Of a DNA stretch of 64,000 nt, positions 26,755 through 35,141 are shown piece after piece. Positions within the stretch are counted from its first letter, which is position 1. Each line of letters begins with the position of its first letter. Below the pieces are notes generated by a model. It did not search any database, was not told the origin of the DNA, and was given only the letters and a program-made list of their open reading frames with translations. This DNA comes from Alphaproteobacteria bacterium MarineAlpha12_Bin1 (GTDB lineage Bacteria; Pseudomonadota; Alphaproteobacteria; UBA6615): NCBI GenBank assembly GCA_002937505.1, contig PTJY01000001.1, positions 186,001 through 250,000 on the forward strand, read 5' to 3'. The position numbers were made by a program, and so were the translations under genes.

Positions 26755-27999
26755 TTAGTCGAATATATCTAATTCTATTTTCCAATTATTACCTTTAATG
26801 CGATCACTTAGACTTCTTAAAAAAGATGCAGAGTAAGCTCCATCAAAAGCTCTGTGGTCAAAAGATTGTGCGAGAACACCAATTGGACGAATAGCAATAG
26901 AATCGCATTCTCCATCTGAGATAACTACCGGCTTTTTTATAACACCATCCATCGACAAAATTGCAACCTGTGGCTGGTTAATTATTGGAGCAGTAATTAA
27001 AGTACCAAATGGACCAGAGTTAGAGATCGTATAGGTGCCTCCAGTTAGTTCCTCTGGTAAGAGCTTTTTCTTTCTTGCCCTGCTGGATAAATCGTGAATT
27101 TCTGTAGCTAATTCGGCAAGTGATTTAGACGCTGCATTTTTAATCACTGGAACAACCAAACCTTCAAAATCAAGATCTACAGCAATTCCAATATTTATTT
27201 GCTCATAAACAAACAGACTGTTTTCTTTAACCTCAGCGTTTATCTTTGGAAACTCTTTCAAAGTCTCACAAACTGCACTGACGATAAAAGGTAGATAAGT
27301 TAGTGAAAATCCTGCTTTTGATCTCCACTCATCCTGAACAGAGGATCGAATAGCGTCGATTTTAAAAAAATCTGCTTCTACTGCCTGCAAAACATGTGGG
27401 CTTACTTTTTTTGAAAGGAGCATGTGCTCTGCAGTAAGTTTTCGTATATTATCAAATGGAATTATAGTTTGCTCTTCTCTTGGAGCATCTGAATGGGATG
27501 TATTACCTAAGGTATTGCTATCTAAATACTCCATAACGTCGTCACGAGTAATTCGACCTCCTCTACCTGTACCTTTAATCTCATCAACATCCAGATCATA
27601 TTCTGAGAGCAGCCTACGAACTACAGGTGAGAGTGGTTTTCCTTTTGAATCTTTTTTACCAATTTTATTTTTTGATACAGAATCAAGCTTAGCTTCTTCA
27701 TTTAAAACTTCTAATTCTTTATCAGCCGTGTTTATTTCTTCAACCTGCTCCCCTGAATTTTCTTCCTTTCCATCATTTATGATGGCTAATGTTGTGCCAA
27801 CAGCAACAGTCTCACCTGCATTAACAAGTATCTCAACCAACTGACCATCAACCATGGAAGGAATTTCCATTTCTACTTTGTCCGTGGTTACATCAAAAAG
27901 ATTTTCACCGGCAGAAACTTGATCACCAATTTTTTTATGCCAAACAGACACTGTACCTTCTTCGACTGTCTCGCCAAGCTGAGGCATTATTATATTCAT
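26755..27999 (-). CDS. 2-oxoacid dehydrogenase complex E2 (dihydrolipoamide acyltransferase)
   Basis: This 414-residue core enzyme has one lipoyl domain (lipoylated Lys41 in TTDKVEMEIP), an acidic linker, a peripheral-subunit-binding domain near 120-160 (SPVVRRLLSEYDLD, GTGRGGRITRDDV) and a catalytic domain ending in SFDHRAFDGA with the active His. It accepts an acyl group from lipoyl-bound E1 product and passes it to CoA. It follows the E1-beta gene after 47 bases. No E3 lipoamide dehydrogenase lies nearby, so E3 must be shared with another complex. The general layout fits acetoin, pyruvate or branched-chain complexes. Confidence 0.92.
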   Translation of the reverse strand: MNIIMPQLGETVEEGTVSVWHKKIGDQVSAGENLFDVTTDKVEMEIPSMVDGQLVEILVNAGETVAVGTTLAIINDGKEENSGEQVEEINTADKELEVLNEEAKLDSVSKNKIGKKDSKGKPLSPVVRRLLSEYDLDVDEIKGTGRGGRITRDDVMEYLDSNTLGNTSHSDAPREEQTIIPFDNIRKLTAEHMLLSKKVSPHVLQAVEADFFKIDAIRSSVQDEWRSKAGFSLTYLPFIVSAVCETLKEFPKINAEVKENSLFVYEQINIGIAVDLDFEGLVVPVIKNAASKSLAELATEIHDLSSRARKKKLLPEELTGGTYTISNSGPFGTLITAPIINQPQVAILSMDGVIKKPVVISDGECDSIAIRPIGVLAQSFDHRAFDGAYSASFLRSLSDRIKGNNWKIELDIFD

Positions 28000-28046
28000 G
28001 TTTACCCTATAAAGTAGGCTAATCTAGTTGGTTAATAATATTCGTA

Positions 28047-29024
28047 TTAGTTCATCGACTTTCTAACTTCTTCATAGATACGATCTACAGAAGGTATCAT
28101 CAAATCTTCCAGATGATCGGCCGACGCAAGTGGAATATGAGGAGTTGTTATACGAACAATCGGTCCATCAAGGTCAAAAAACATTTCTTCAGCGACAATT
28201 GAACTTAATTCAGCTCCCCAACCACATAGTCTAGGATTCTCCTCAACCGTAATCATCCGACCTGTGCGAGATACCTCTGAGAGAATAGTGCTGGTATCTA
28301 AAGGAACAAGTGATCTTACGTCTATAACCGTCGCTGAAATCCCATCAATTTCCTGGAGTCTATCTGCTGCTTCTAATGCGCGGGGAACCATAAGAGCAAG
28401 CGCTACTATTGTCACATCGCTGCCCTGTCTAAGAACCTTGGACTTTCCCAATTCTTCGATATGCTCTCCGTCAGGTACTGTGCCTTTTATCGCATAAAGA
28501 GATTTCTGTTCAAAAAATAAAACTGGATTATCATCTCTTATAGCCGCAGCTAATAAGCCCTTAACATCAGCAGGAGACGAAGGAGCAACCACTTTAATTC
28601 CTGGAATAGCCATTGCCCAATTTTCAACAGACTGAGAGTGCTGTGCTCCAAAACGAGAACCACCACCATTTGCTGTTCTAACAACTAATGGGACAGATAT
28701 TTGGCCATCTGTCATATACCTTGCTTTTGCCATCTGATTTGCGACTATATCCCAACAAACAGCCAGAAAATCAGAAAACATTATTTCGGCAATAGGCCTT
28801 AATCCTGTCATGGCTGCCCCCATAGCAGCCCCGAGTATTGCCTGTTCAGATATTGGTGTGTCTCTTACACGAATAGGACCAAACTCATCAAGTAACCCAA
28901 CAGTAGTTTTAAACACCCCTCCTGCTGCTGCTATATCCTCACCAAGAAACACTACGTTTTCGTCTCGTTTCATTTCTTGCCTAATACCATCCGCAACGGC
29001 TTCTCTATATGTTAATTCCGCCAT
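28047..29024 (-). CDS. 2-oxoacid/acetoin dehydrogenase E1 component, beta subunit
   Basis: A 325-residue transketolase-like beta subunit that completes the thiamine-diphosphate site. It opens with the typical LTYREAVADGI and GEDIA, and has the ThDP-activating Glu region in DTPISEQAILG, the MARYMT and GAQHSQS elements, and a C-terminal transketolase domain (VEENPRLCGWG). It overlaps the alpha-subunit gene by 13 bases, so the two are translationally coupled in a heterotetramer. Whether the substrate is acetoin, pyruvate or a branched 2-oxoacid is not clear from sequence. Confidence 0.92.
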   Translation of the reverse strand: MAELTYREAVADGIRQEMKRDENVVFLGEDIAAAGGVFKTTVGLLDEFGPIRVRDTPISEQAILGAAMGAAMTGLRPIAEIMFSDFLAVCWDIVANQMAKARYMTDGQISVPLVVRTANGGGSRFGAQHSQSVENWAMAIPGIKVVAPSSPADVKGLLAAAIRDDNPVLFFEQKSLYAIKGTVPDGEHIEELGKSKVLRQGSDVTIVALALMVPRALEAADRLQEIDGISATVIDVRSLVPLDTSTILSEVSRTGRMITVEENPRLCGWGAELSSIVAEEMFFDLDGPIVRITTPHIPLASADHLEDLMIPSVDRIYEEVRKSMN

Positions 29025-30043
29025 GTGGAACTCCCATCAGCCCATACTTCTGTGGCCATGACTTCTTCGGTCGGAGGTGGAGATGATTTAGCAATTTCAG
29101 TGGCCTCATCAACACGTTTCATTACGTCTGCTTCCATTTCTAAAACCTCATCTTCAGATAAACCAAATTCTAGTAAACGACTTCGATACATAGGAAGGGG
29201 ATCACGCTCCAACCAAGATTCGAGCTCCCCATCTGGTCTGTAGTCTCCAGGATCTGCTCGGGAGTGACCACTATGTCTATAAGTCTTAGCCTCTATAAGC
29301 GAAGGCCCTTCGCCTTCTCTCGCTTTTTCCATAGCTGCCTTAGCATGACGGTAAACCTCGTCCGCATCATTTCCATCTACTATTATTGATTCTAACCCAT
29401 AAGCACCTGCCCTATCAGCAGCTGGATTTTCAACTGCGGTTACTTCGCTTATGGGAGTGTATTCCATATAAAGATTATTCTCACAAACAAATATGACCGG
29501 TAATTTCCATACCTGGGCCATATTTAGCGCCTCATGAAAAGCGCCAATATTTGTTGTTCCATCGCCGAAGAAACAAACAGTAACCTGATTAGATTTTCTA
29601 TACTGCGCTGACCAGGCCGCACCAATTGCAATTGGTAGATGAGCTCCAATTATAGCATAAGAGCCCATTGCTCCATGCTCCACACTCGTAAGATGCATTG
29701 ATCCGCCCTTACCCCCAAGGAGCCCACATTGTCGACCCATAAGTTCTCCAAGTACACCTGTCATTGAGGCACCTCTTACCAACGTATGATTATGACCCCT
29801 GTATGTACAGAATGTGTAATCACCTTCTTTCATAGCGCCACCAAATCCGGCAGCGATCGCTTCTTGACCTAAGCCCAAATGGCTGGTTCCTTTAATTAGA
29901 TTCTGTAAAAAGAGATCATAAGCTTTTTGCTCGACATGCCTGCATTCCAACTGAAGACGAAACAACTCTTTCCTAACAGTTTCACCTATGTCATCGTTCG
30001 ACAAATAATTTTTAATTGATTTCTTTTCTGGCTCTTTTGCCAA
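29012..30043 (-). CDS. 2-oxoacid/acetoin dehydrogenase E1 component, alpha subunit
   Basis: This 343-residue ThDP-dependent subunit shows the thiamine-diphosphate/Mg motif GDGTTNIG ending in the ENN segment (VIFVCENN). The phospholoop is YRHSGHSRADPG. GKGGSMHLT and GSYAIIGAHLPIAIG are also present. The residues after ENN (LYMEYTPISEV) are nearer to acetoin-dehydrogenase-type than to the classical pyruvate-dehydrogenase GMGTS type, which mildly favours AcoA-like function. The start is a TTG, strongly supported by AAGGGAGGA 6 bases upstream. It lies 113 bases after an M24-family gene on the same strand. Confidence 0.92.
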   Translation of the reverse strand: MAKEPEKKSIKNYLSNDDIGETVRKELFRLQLECRHVEQKAYDLFLQNLIKGTSHLGLGQEAIAAGFGGAMKEGDYTFCTYRGHNHTLVRGASMTGVLGELMGRQCGLLGGKGGSMHLTSVEHGAMGSYAIIGAHLPIAIGAAWSAQYRKSNQVTVCFFGDGTTNIGAFHEALNMAQVWKLPVIFVCENNLYMEYTPISEVTAVENPAADRAGAYGLESIIVDGNDADEVYRHAKAAMEKAREGEGPSLIEAKTYRHSGHSRADPGDYRPDGELESWLERDPLPMYRSRLLEFGLSEDEVLEMEADVMKRVDEATEIAKSSPPPTEEVMATEVWADGSSTWRN

Positions 30044-30156
30044 AGTATCCTCCCTTATCCCTATTGACTTTAAATCGTTTACTTGAAGTGAATATTTCAG
30101 AAAACGTGGAAAATTAATTTTTCCGGTTAAATATCCCTTTTAACTGAAACTTCATA

Positions 30157-31458
30157 TCAATATTTATGAGATATCGGTAATTCTTCAGCCGGAAATAGTG
30201 TTATAAGTCTGCATCCGTCATTAGTCACTATAACCTCTTCTTCAATTCTTGCAGCCGACATTCCATCACTCGCAGGACAAAAAGTCTCTAGAGCAAAGAC
30301 CATGCCTTCTTTAATTTCAAGAGGATGATCAAATGACACTAATCGACTAATAACTGGTCTCTCATGTAGATTGAGCCCAAGTCCATGTCCAAACTGAAGA
30401 CCAAATGCCTCCATTTCATTAGCAAATCCAAAATCTTCTGCCTTAGGCCACACTGCAGCAATCTGATCCGTTGTTGTCCCCGGCTTCACCAATTCTATAG
30501 CCGCGTCAATCCACTCTCTCGCCTTTTTATATGCGTCTTCTTGAGCATCAGTAGCCCGACCAATATTGAAGGTTCGATAATAGCAAGTTCTATAGCCATT
30601 GAATGATTGAATAATATCAAAAAATGCCTGATCACCTGGTCTAAAGATACGATCGGTAAAATTATGAGGGTGAGGAGAACACCTCTCTCCAGAAATAGCG
30701 TTTATTGCCTCAACATCATCTGATCCCAGCTCATAGAGTTTTTTGTTTGCTAAAGCTACAATATCAGATTCCCGAATCCCTGGCTTCAATTCTTCCATTA
30801 TCATATGATAAGTGCCATCAACCATCGCGGCAGCCTGGTTTAATAAAATTAGCTCATCCTGACTCTTAACCTCCCTAGCATCCAGCATCATTTGTTGACC
30901 ATCCAGAACAGTAATTCCTACACGTTCAAGTTCCATCTGCATGGGAGGTTCAATATAATCAACACCCACGGGTTGATCAGCTACACCTTCTTCAACGAGG
31001 ATTTCTTTTATTTCTTCAGCGTGCCCTCGCATCAAGCCGGCAGAAGGAGGAACCATACCTCTCATCCCCAGAAGGCCCGCCCGACAGTGATCAGGCTTAA
31101 GCCATGGAGCGTAGAGTCTGTGATGTAAGGCCGCAGAACCAAAGTCCCAAACATATGGATCTCCGTTACCTGTCAACAGGGAGAACCTGGTAAGCTTATC
31201 TCTCGACCACTCACCTATCACGGTACTTGTCATGTACCGTATGTTATTATTATCAAAACATAACATTGACCCTAAATCGGTTTCTGCTAGAGCAGCACGA
31301 AGACGAGCTAACCTATAATTATGTAAACGAGAAAAGTTTACTCGCTCTTCAAAATCAACATTTCTCTGTCCGGGTGCTGGAACCGCTTTATCCCATATGT
31401 GTCCAGGGTCTATATCATCAAGTTTTAGTACCCCTGAATCACTTTTATTTTCTGCCAT
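30157..31458 (-). CDS. M24-family (pita-bread fold) hydrolase/lyase with altered metal site
   Basis: A 433-residue creatinase/aminopeptidase-P-like protein; the general layout also recalls the DMSP lyase DddP. Retained positions include Asp281 (AFFDI), the His in QFGHGLGL, Glu in FALETF and Glu in RIEEEV. The second metal aspartate of the usual GYxxDxxRT motif is Cys292 (GYRTCYYRT). The N-terminal creatinase-like domain contains DNNNIRYMTST. The ATG at 31458 has GGAGGAG close upstream, so it is preferred over one 11 codons earlier. It is first in an apparent operon with E1-alpha, E1-beta and E2 genes. Peptidase, C-N hydrolase and lyase activities are all possible. Confidence 0.85.
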   Translation of the reverse strand: MAENKSDSGVLKLDDIDPGHIWDKAVPAPGQRNVDFEERVNFSRLHNYRLARLRAALAETDLGSMLCFDNNNIRYMTSTVIGEWSRDKLTRFSLLTGNGDPYVWDFGSAALHHRLYAPWLKPDHCRAGLLGMRGMVPPSAGLMRGHAEEIKEILVEEGVADQPVGVDYIEPPMQMELERVGITVLDGQQMMLDAREVKSQDELILLNQAAAMVDGTYHMIMEELKPGIRESDIVALANKKLYELGSDDVEAINAISGERCSPHPHNFTDRIFRPGDQAFFDIIQSFNGYRTCYYRTFNIGRATDAQEDAYKKAREWIDAAIELVKPGTTTDQIAAVWPKAEDFGFANEMEAFGLQFGHGLGLNLHERPVISRLVSFDHPLEIKEGMVFALETFCPASDGMSAARIEEEVIVTNDGCRLITLFPAEELPISHKY

Positions 31459-31705
31459 ATTTTCTCCTCCAATATCACCAGACAAAATCACTATGTTTAC
31501 CTAATATAGGCCTCTGAGTTTTCAGAGATTAACTAACATTCTAAGCTTTCCAGCCATGGATCATCATGTCAATTCAAAATAGCCTAGAATTTTTCATCTT
31601 ATTTAATTAAATTTATAATATTGTGGTGTTGCCACTGGTCAATGACATCTCTAGGGTCGACGACCGGAAATTATTAAAAAAAACTGGAGGGTTGGAGAGC
31701 CTTTC

Positions 31706-33409
31706 ATGACAAAAAATAATGTTAAACTAAACAGAAACAGGCGATCCATGATTGCTAATGGAGCGGCGACCTTAAGTAATGCGGTGGGTGTTACTCTAGG
31801 TCCAGCAGGATCAAACGTTTTGGTTGAAAAAGAATTGGGTCCTCCACAAGTTACTAATGATGGTAGCGTAATTGTTTCACAGATTGAATTCTCTAACAAT
31901 TATGAAAGCATTGGCGCTCGCCTGCTTCGAGAAGTAGCCCGAGAAACGGGCTCTGTAGCAAACGATGGCACAACAACCGCCGTTTTGCTAGCAAACTCAA
32001 TATTTTCTGAAGGTCTTCGTGCCGTTGAAGCAGACTTAGACCCTATAGGAATAAAGCGGGGAATAGACAGGGCTGTTTCAAAGTCATTGAAGCACATCTC
32101 CGCCTCAGCCAAACCAATCAATAAAATTAGTCAAGTCGCAGAGATTGCAACAACAGCAAGCAACAATGATTTAAAAATAGGGAAAGCCGTTGCACAAGCG
32201 TATTCAAAAACAGGTGAATTCGGTGAAATTTTTATCAAGTCAGGTAACTCGATAAAAGATCAAATAGAAATTAATAATGGGATGTGGTTCGATAGAGGAT
32301 ATATATCACGGGCTTTTGTAACTAATGAGGCAGACCTAAGCGCCGAACTACGAAATCCATTGATTCTTCTATACGGAAAAAAAATTAAAACTCTACAAGG
32401 GATTATTCCTTTCCTTGACAAGGCAATAGAGAAAAAGCGACCTCTTCTTATTATAGCCGAAGACATTGAACAGGAAATACTAGCAACGCTGGTGATAAAT
32501 AGAGAAAGAGGAGGTCTAAAAGTCGTCGCTGTTAAGTCGCCAGGGTTCTCTGAACGCAGGAGACAAATGCTGGATGACATCGCGATTATAACCGGCGCCG
32601 AAGTCATTTCAGGTGAGCCAGGTTTAGATCTAATGAATTCAAGCCCAGATCAAATGGGGACTGCCGGCACCGTAAAAATCACGGCCAGTAAAACAATAAT
32701 TATTGATGGAGGCGGTTCTCTCAAAAATATTAATAATAGATGCAAACTATTATCTAATTATCTTGAAAAATCTGACTCTAAAGAGGAAAGAGAGTTTTAC
32801 AGTCGAAGAATTGCAAAACTTAAGAGCTCTGTAGTCAATATAAAAGTCGGTGGCTTCACAGAACAGGAAATTACTGAAAGAAGTGAAAGGTATAACAAAG
32901 CACTTAAGTCAGTTTTCCAGGCAAAAAATAGTGGTTTTGTAGTCGGTGGTGGAATTATGTACCTGCGCGCCTCTTCGTTACTAGGATCTTTAAAAGGCAA
33001 GGATTGTGAAGAGCAGATAGGTATCAACATTGTTAGACGGGCCCTTCTAAAGCCTTGCTATCAAATCCTGGAAAATGCCGGAGGAGACATTAGCCAGTCC
33101 ATGGACTTTATTTCAAGCCACACCAATCCCAATATGGGAATGGACGCTAGATCATTAAGTTATGTTGATATGATAGAAAAAGGAATTATTGATTCTGCTG
33201 GAGTCCTCAGCACTGCTCTCTCTAAAGCTTCATCAATTGCCGGCTCTCTAATAACCAGTATGGCAATCGTTCCTGAAAAGAAAATTAAGACGTTTCCGCG
33301 TCACCCCTTTGCATGCAAATGTTCCGACCATGATCACCATCATTACCCGGGAGACCCTTATCATGCTCATCACCACGCACATCCAAATACTCCGGCGCAT
33401 AACCACTAG
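31706..33409 (+). CDS. Divergent GroEL-type chaperonin with His-rich C-terminus
   Basis: The 567-residue HSP60 homologue aligns almost without gaps to E. coli GroEL. Asp52, NDGTTTA (Asp87), the LLIIAED and LATLVIN apical segments, and VVGGG are all present. The position of catalytic Asp398 is Lys398 (YNKAL). The usual Gly-Gly-Met tail is replaced by a roughly 37-residue tail with 12 His and 2 Cys. No groES is adjacent. It may be a specialised, slow or non-cycling chaperonin, possibly metal-binding through its tail; M. tuberculosis GroEL1 is a precedent for a His-rich tail. Upstream, TATAAT at 31614 and a GGAGGGTTGGAGAG element before the ATG suggest its own promoter and strong translation. 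Confidence 0.92.
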   Translation: MTKNNVKLNRNRRSMIANGAATLSNAVGVTLGPAGSNVLVEKELGPPQVTNDGSVIVSQIEFSNNYESIGARLLREVARETGSVANDGTTTAVLLANSIFSEGLRAVEADLDPIGIKRGIDRAVSKSLKHISASAKPINKISQVAEIATTASNNDLKIGKAVAQAYSKTGEFGEIFIKSGNSIKDQIEINNGMWFDRGYISRAFVTNEADLSAELRNPLILLYGKKIKTLQGIIPFLDKAIEKKRPLLIIAEDIEQEILATLVINRERGGLKVVAVKSPGFSERRRQMLDDIAIITGAEVISGEPGLDLMNSSPDQMGTAGTVKITASKTIIIDGGGSLKNINNRCKLLSNYLEKSDSKEEREFYSRRIAKLKSSVVNIKVGGFTEQEITERSERYNKALKSVFQAKNSGFVVGGGIMYLRASSLLGSLKGKDCEEQIGINIVRRALLKPCYQILENAGGDISQSMDFISSHTNPNMGMDARSLSYVDMIEKGIIDSAGVLSTALSKASSIAGSLITSMAIVPEKKIKTFPRHPFACKCSDHDHHHYPGDPYHAHHHAHPNTPAHNH

Positions 33410-33493
33410 TTAAACATAAAAAACCACTATTAATATTCATTGCACAGAGCTCTACAAATCCAATTGTAGATCAAGCTCACGGAGGAAACGCCC

Positions 33494-33808
33494 CTAAACC
33501 GGGGATAGAATATGAATAGTACGCTCTGCTATAAGGTCTTTTGATTTTGCTGCATAAGCCAACATATGATCTGACGAAGCGTGCGCCTTGAGGGCGTCCA
33601 TACTCTCCCATTCCTCAACTACAACAAATGAATCATCACCAAATTTAGTCTGTATCGAACCACCATCCTCAGTATCGATAACAGGCTGATATTGAATGCA
33701 TCCATTTTCAGCAAGAACCAGGGGTACGTTATCAAGAAAAAGTTTTAATAAATCCTTACGCAACCCCGTCTTGGCTTTAATTACAGCTACGATATGAACC
33801 GATTGCAT
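33494..33808 (-). CDS. ABM-domain (antibiotic biosynthesis monooxygenase / YgiN-like) protein
   Basis: A 104-residue ferredoxin-like dimeric protein of the ABM family. HIVAVIKAKTG begins the first strand. A central VVVEEWESMDALKAHASSDHM, with an aromatic-acidic pair and the His, is typical of the YgiN/LsrG-like branch. Members oxidise quinols or isomerise small carbonyl compounds without cofactor. It stands alone, convergent with the GroEL-like gene. The function is unassigned; the annotation rests on the fold pattern. Confidence 0.83.
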   Translation of the reverse strand: MQSVHIVAVIKAKTGLRKDLLKLFLDNVPLVLAENGCIQYQPVIDTEDGGSIQTKFGDDSFVVVEEWESMDALKAHASSDHMLAYAAKSKDLIAERTIHILSPV

Positions 33809-33896
33809 TAAATTTCTCCCAGTAATATCTATCTACAAGTGTTTTTATGAACCCTTTCGGATACACTAGTCATATAGACAGAAAAAAGGAATTAGT

Positions 33897-34391
33897 ATGA
33901 ATGACCAAGATGTAAAAAAGTTTCAGGTAGTGTTTGATTGTGATGCTCGTGCAGTAGGTAAAATGCGCTGTGAGATGGATGTGCGTCTAACACACCCTGA
34001 AAAACTTCACTGGGAATTTGCCTCAGATGAATATGGTTTTCATGGTGGTGACGGAACTGCTCCACTCCCAATTGCATACTTTATGGCGGGTTTAACCAGC
34101 TGTTTAATGACCCAGTTCCGAGCTTTTTCCAAACGTCTGAGAGTGAATGTTAAAGATGTAAATATTTATTGTGAGTGTCAATGGGAAGCTACACAGGTTG
34201 GTCGTGAACCCTATGAGTCCAGTCCCAAAAGCATCCGCATGGATATGGTGGTGGAAAGCGATTCGACCACAGAAGAAATCACAAAAGTTATAAATGCAGC
34301 TAAGAAGGGATGTTTCATAGAGCAGATGATGAATAAACAAAATAATATCGAACACAGACTTAAAGTTGGTGATGAGTGGATGAACGTTTAA
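33897..34391 (+). CDS. OsmC-family protein
   Basis: A 164-residue member of the OsmC/Ohr superfamily of thiol peroxidases. The two cysteines lie in the expected places, one in LTSCLMTQF and one in KKGCFIEQM, consistent with Cys-dependent reduction of organic hydroperoxides. The N-terminus is not typical of Ohr, so a general OsmC-like name is used. It is followed immediately by a 50-codon open stretch and a small membrane-protein gene. It is possibly related to oxidative stress, as an inference from family only. Confidence 0.87.
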   Translation: MNDQDVKKFQVVFDCDARAVGKMRCEMDVRLTHPEKLHWEFASDEYGFHGGDGTAPLPIAYFMAGLTSCLMTQFRAFSKRLRVNVKDVNIYCECQWEATQVGREPYESSPKSIRMDMVVESDSTTEEITKVINAAKKGCFIEQMMNKQNNIEHRLKVGDEWMNV

Positions 34392-34392
34392 T

Positions 34393-34545
34393 TTGAATGA
34401 ATCATCATTGCATGTATTAATAATTTCAGGCTTTGCCGGAGCAACTGATTTCAAGGTTAGAGTTGAACAGCACGATGAAGAGGGTAAAGCGACTCAGGAA
34501 GCATTAAAACCTATTAAGCTTCGTGGTTGGCAGCGAGTTCACTAA
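34393..34545 (+). other. Short open reading stretch after osmC-like gene (fragment or small protein)
   Basis: A 50-codon open stretch begins at a TTG one base after the OsmC-like stop and ends TAA. The peptide starts NESSLHVLIISGF and finishes IKLRGWQRVH; the residues look protein-like rather than random. No family is recognised and there is no clear ribosome-binding site. It lies in a patch with decayed genes, so it may be the C-terminal remnant of a lost gene; a small translationally coupled protein is the alternative. Confidence 0.35.
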
Positions 34546-34569
34546 ATATTTAGATTAAGAGGATTGCGT

Positions 34570-34743
34570 ATGGATGAGCAAGAGTTTTTAGGACATTTTA
34601 TAATTTGGGTAATTTGTTTTGCGCTAGCAACACTGGAAGGTAAGGAAAGCGGCATTTCCTTACTGACGGCAATTGGAACATCATTAATAATCTTTATCCC
34701 AATAGAAGTTTTCTTTTGGGCGATGCATTATATAATTTTCTAA
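34570..34743 (+). CDS. Small two-segment membrane protein, 57 residues
   Basis: An ATG preceded by AGAGGA at a spacing of about 7 opens a 57-residue frame. Two hydrophobic stretches are visible, residues about 8-21 (FIIWVICFALA) and 31-57 (LLTAIGTSLIIFIPIEVFF), separated by a charged turn, Glu-Gly-Lys-Glu. This is the profile of a small inner-membrane protein with two helices. No family is recognised. It lies between the OsmC-like gene and a decayed FAH-family gene. Confidence 0.55.
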   Translation: MDEQEFLGHFIIWVICFALATLEGKESGISLLTAIGTSLIIFIPIEVFFWAMHYIIF

Positions 34744-34753
34744 GTCTAATTAG

Positions 34754-35017
34754 AAGTTACGATGCATAATCAGGGTTAATGGAGAGGTTAGACAAGATTG
34801 GTCAACATCAGATATGATATCTGGATTTGCTGAGTCAGCTGCTTACTTATCAAGTTAAATTGCGTTGGCTCCAGGTGTTATTTTGTGTTCTGGCACAGGT
34901 CCGGGGACAGTAATTGAAAGTGGTGTTGATGAGGATCGATGGCTTAAACCCGGAGATCAACTCTCGGCGGAAACTCACATCGTTGGTGTTCTAACGAATG
35001 TGTTAGGAAACTGTTAG
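34754..35017 (+). pseudogene. Decayed C-terminal remnant of a fumarylacetoacetate hydrolase-family gene
   Basis: One reading frame gives the C-terminal part of an FAH-family protein: NGEVRQDWSTSDMIS, then an in-frame TAA at 34856-34858, then LAPGVILCSGTGPGT, WLKPGDQLSAETHIVGVLTN. The order of motifs (NGE..RQ, PGxxxxxGTxxG, LKPGD) is that of the last roughly 85 residues of the family. The upstream catalytic part is absent and the frame is closed by stops before 34754, so the gene is truncated as well as interrupted. It is not a copy of the intact FAH gene at 22813-23784, whose matching segment differs. Confidence 0.8.
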
Positions 35018-35141
35018 AATAGGTAGAGTTTGTTACAGCGCGGACGTAATAATAAATAAACTTAGTTAGTTATTTCATTATATATAATTAAACCAATTCA
35101 ACTGTTGCTTTTATATTAAATTATTTGATTTGGAGCTATTC

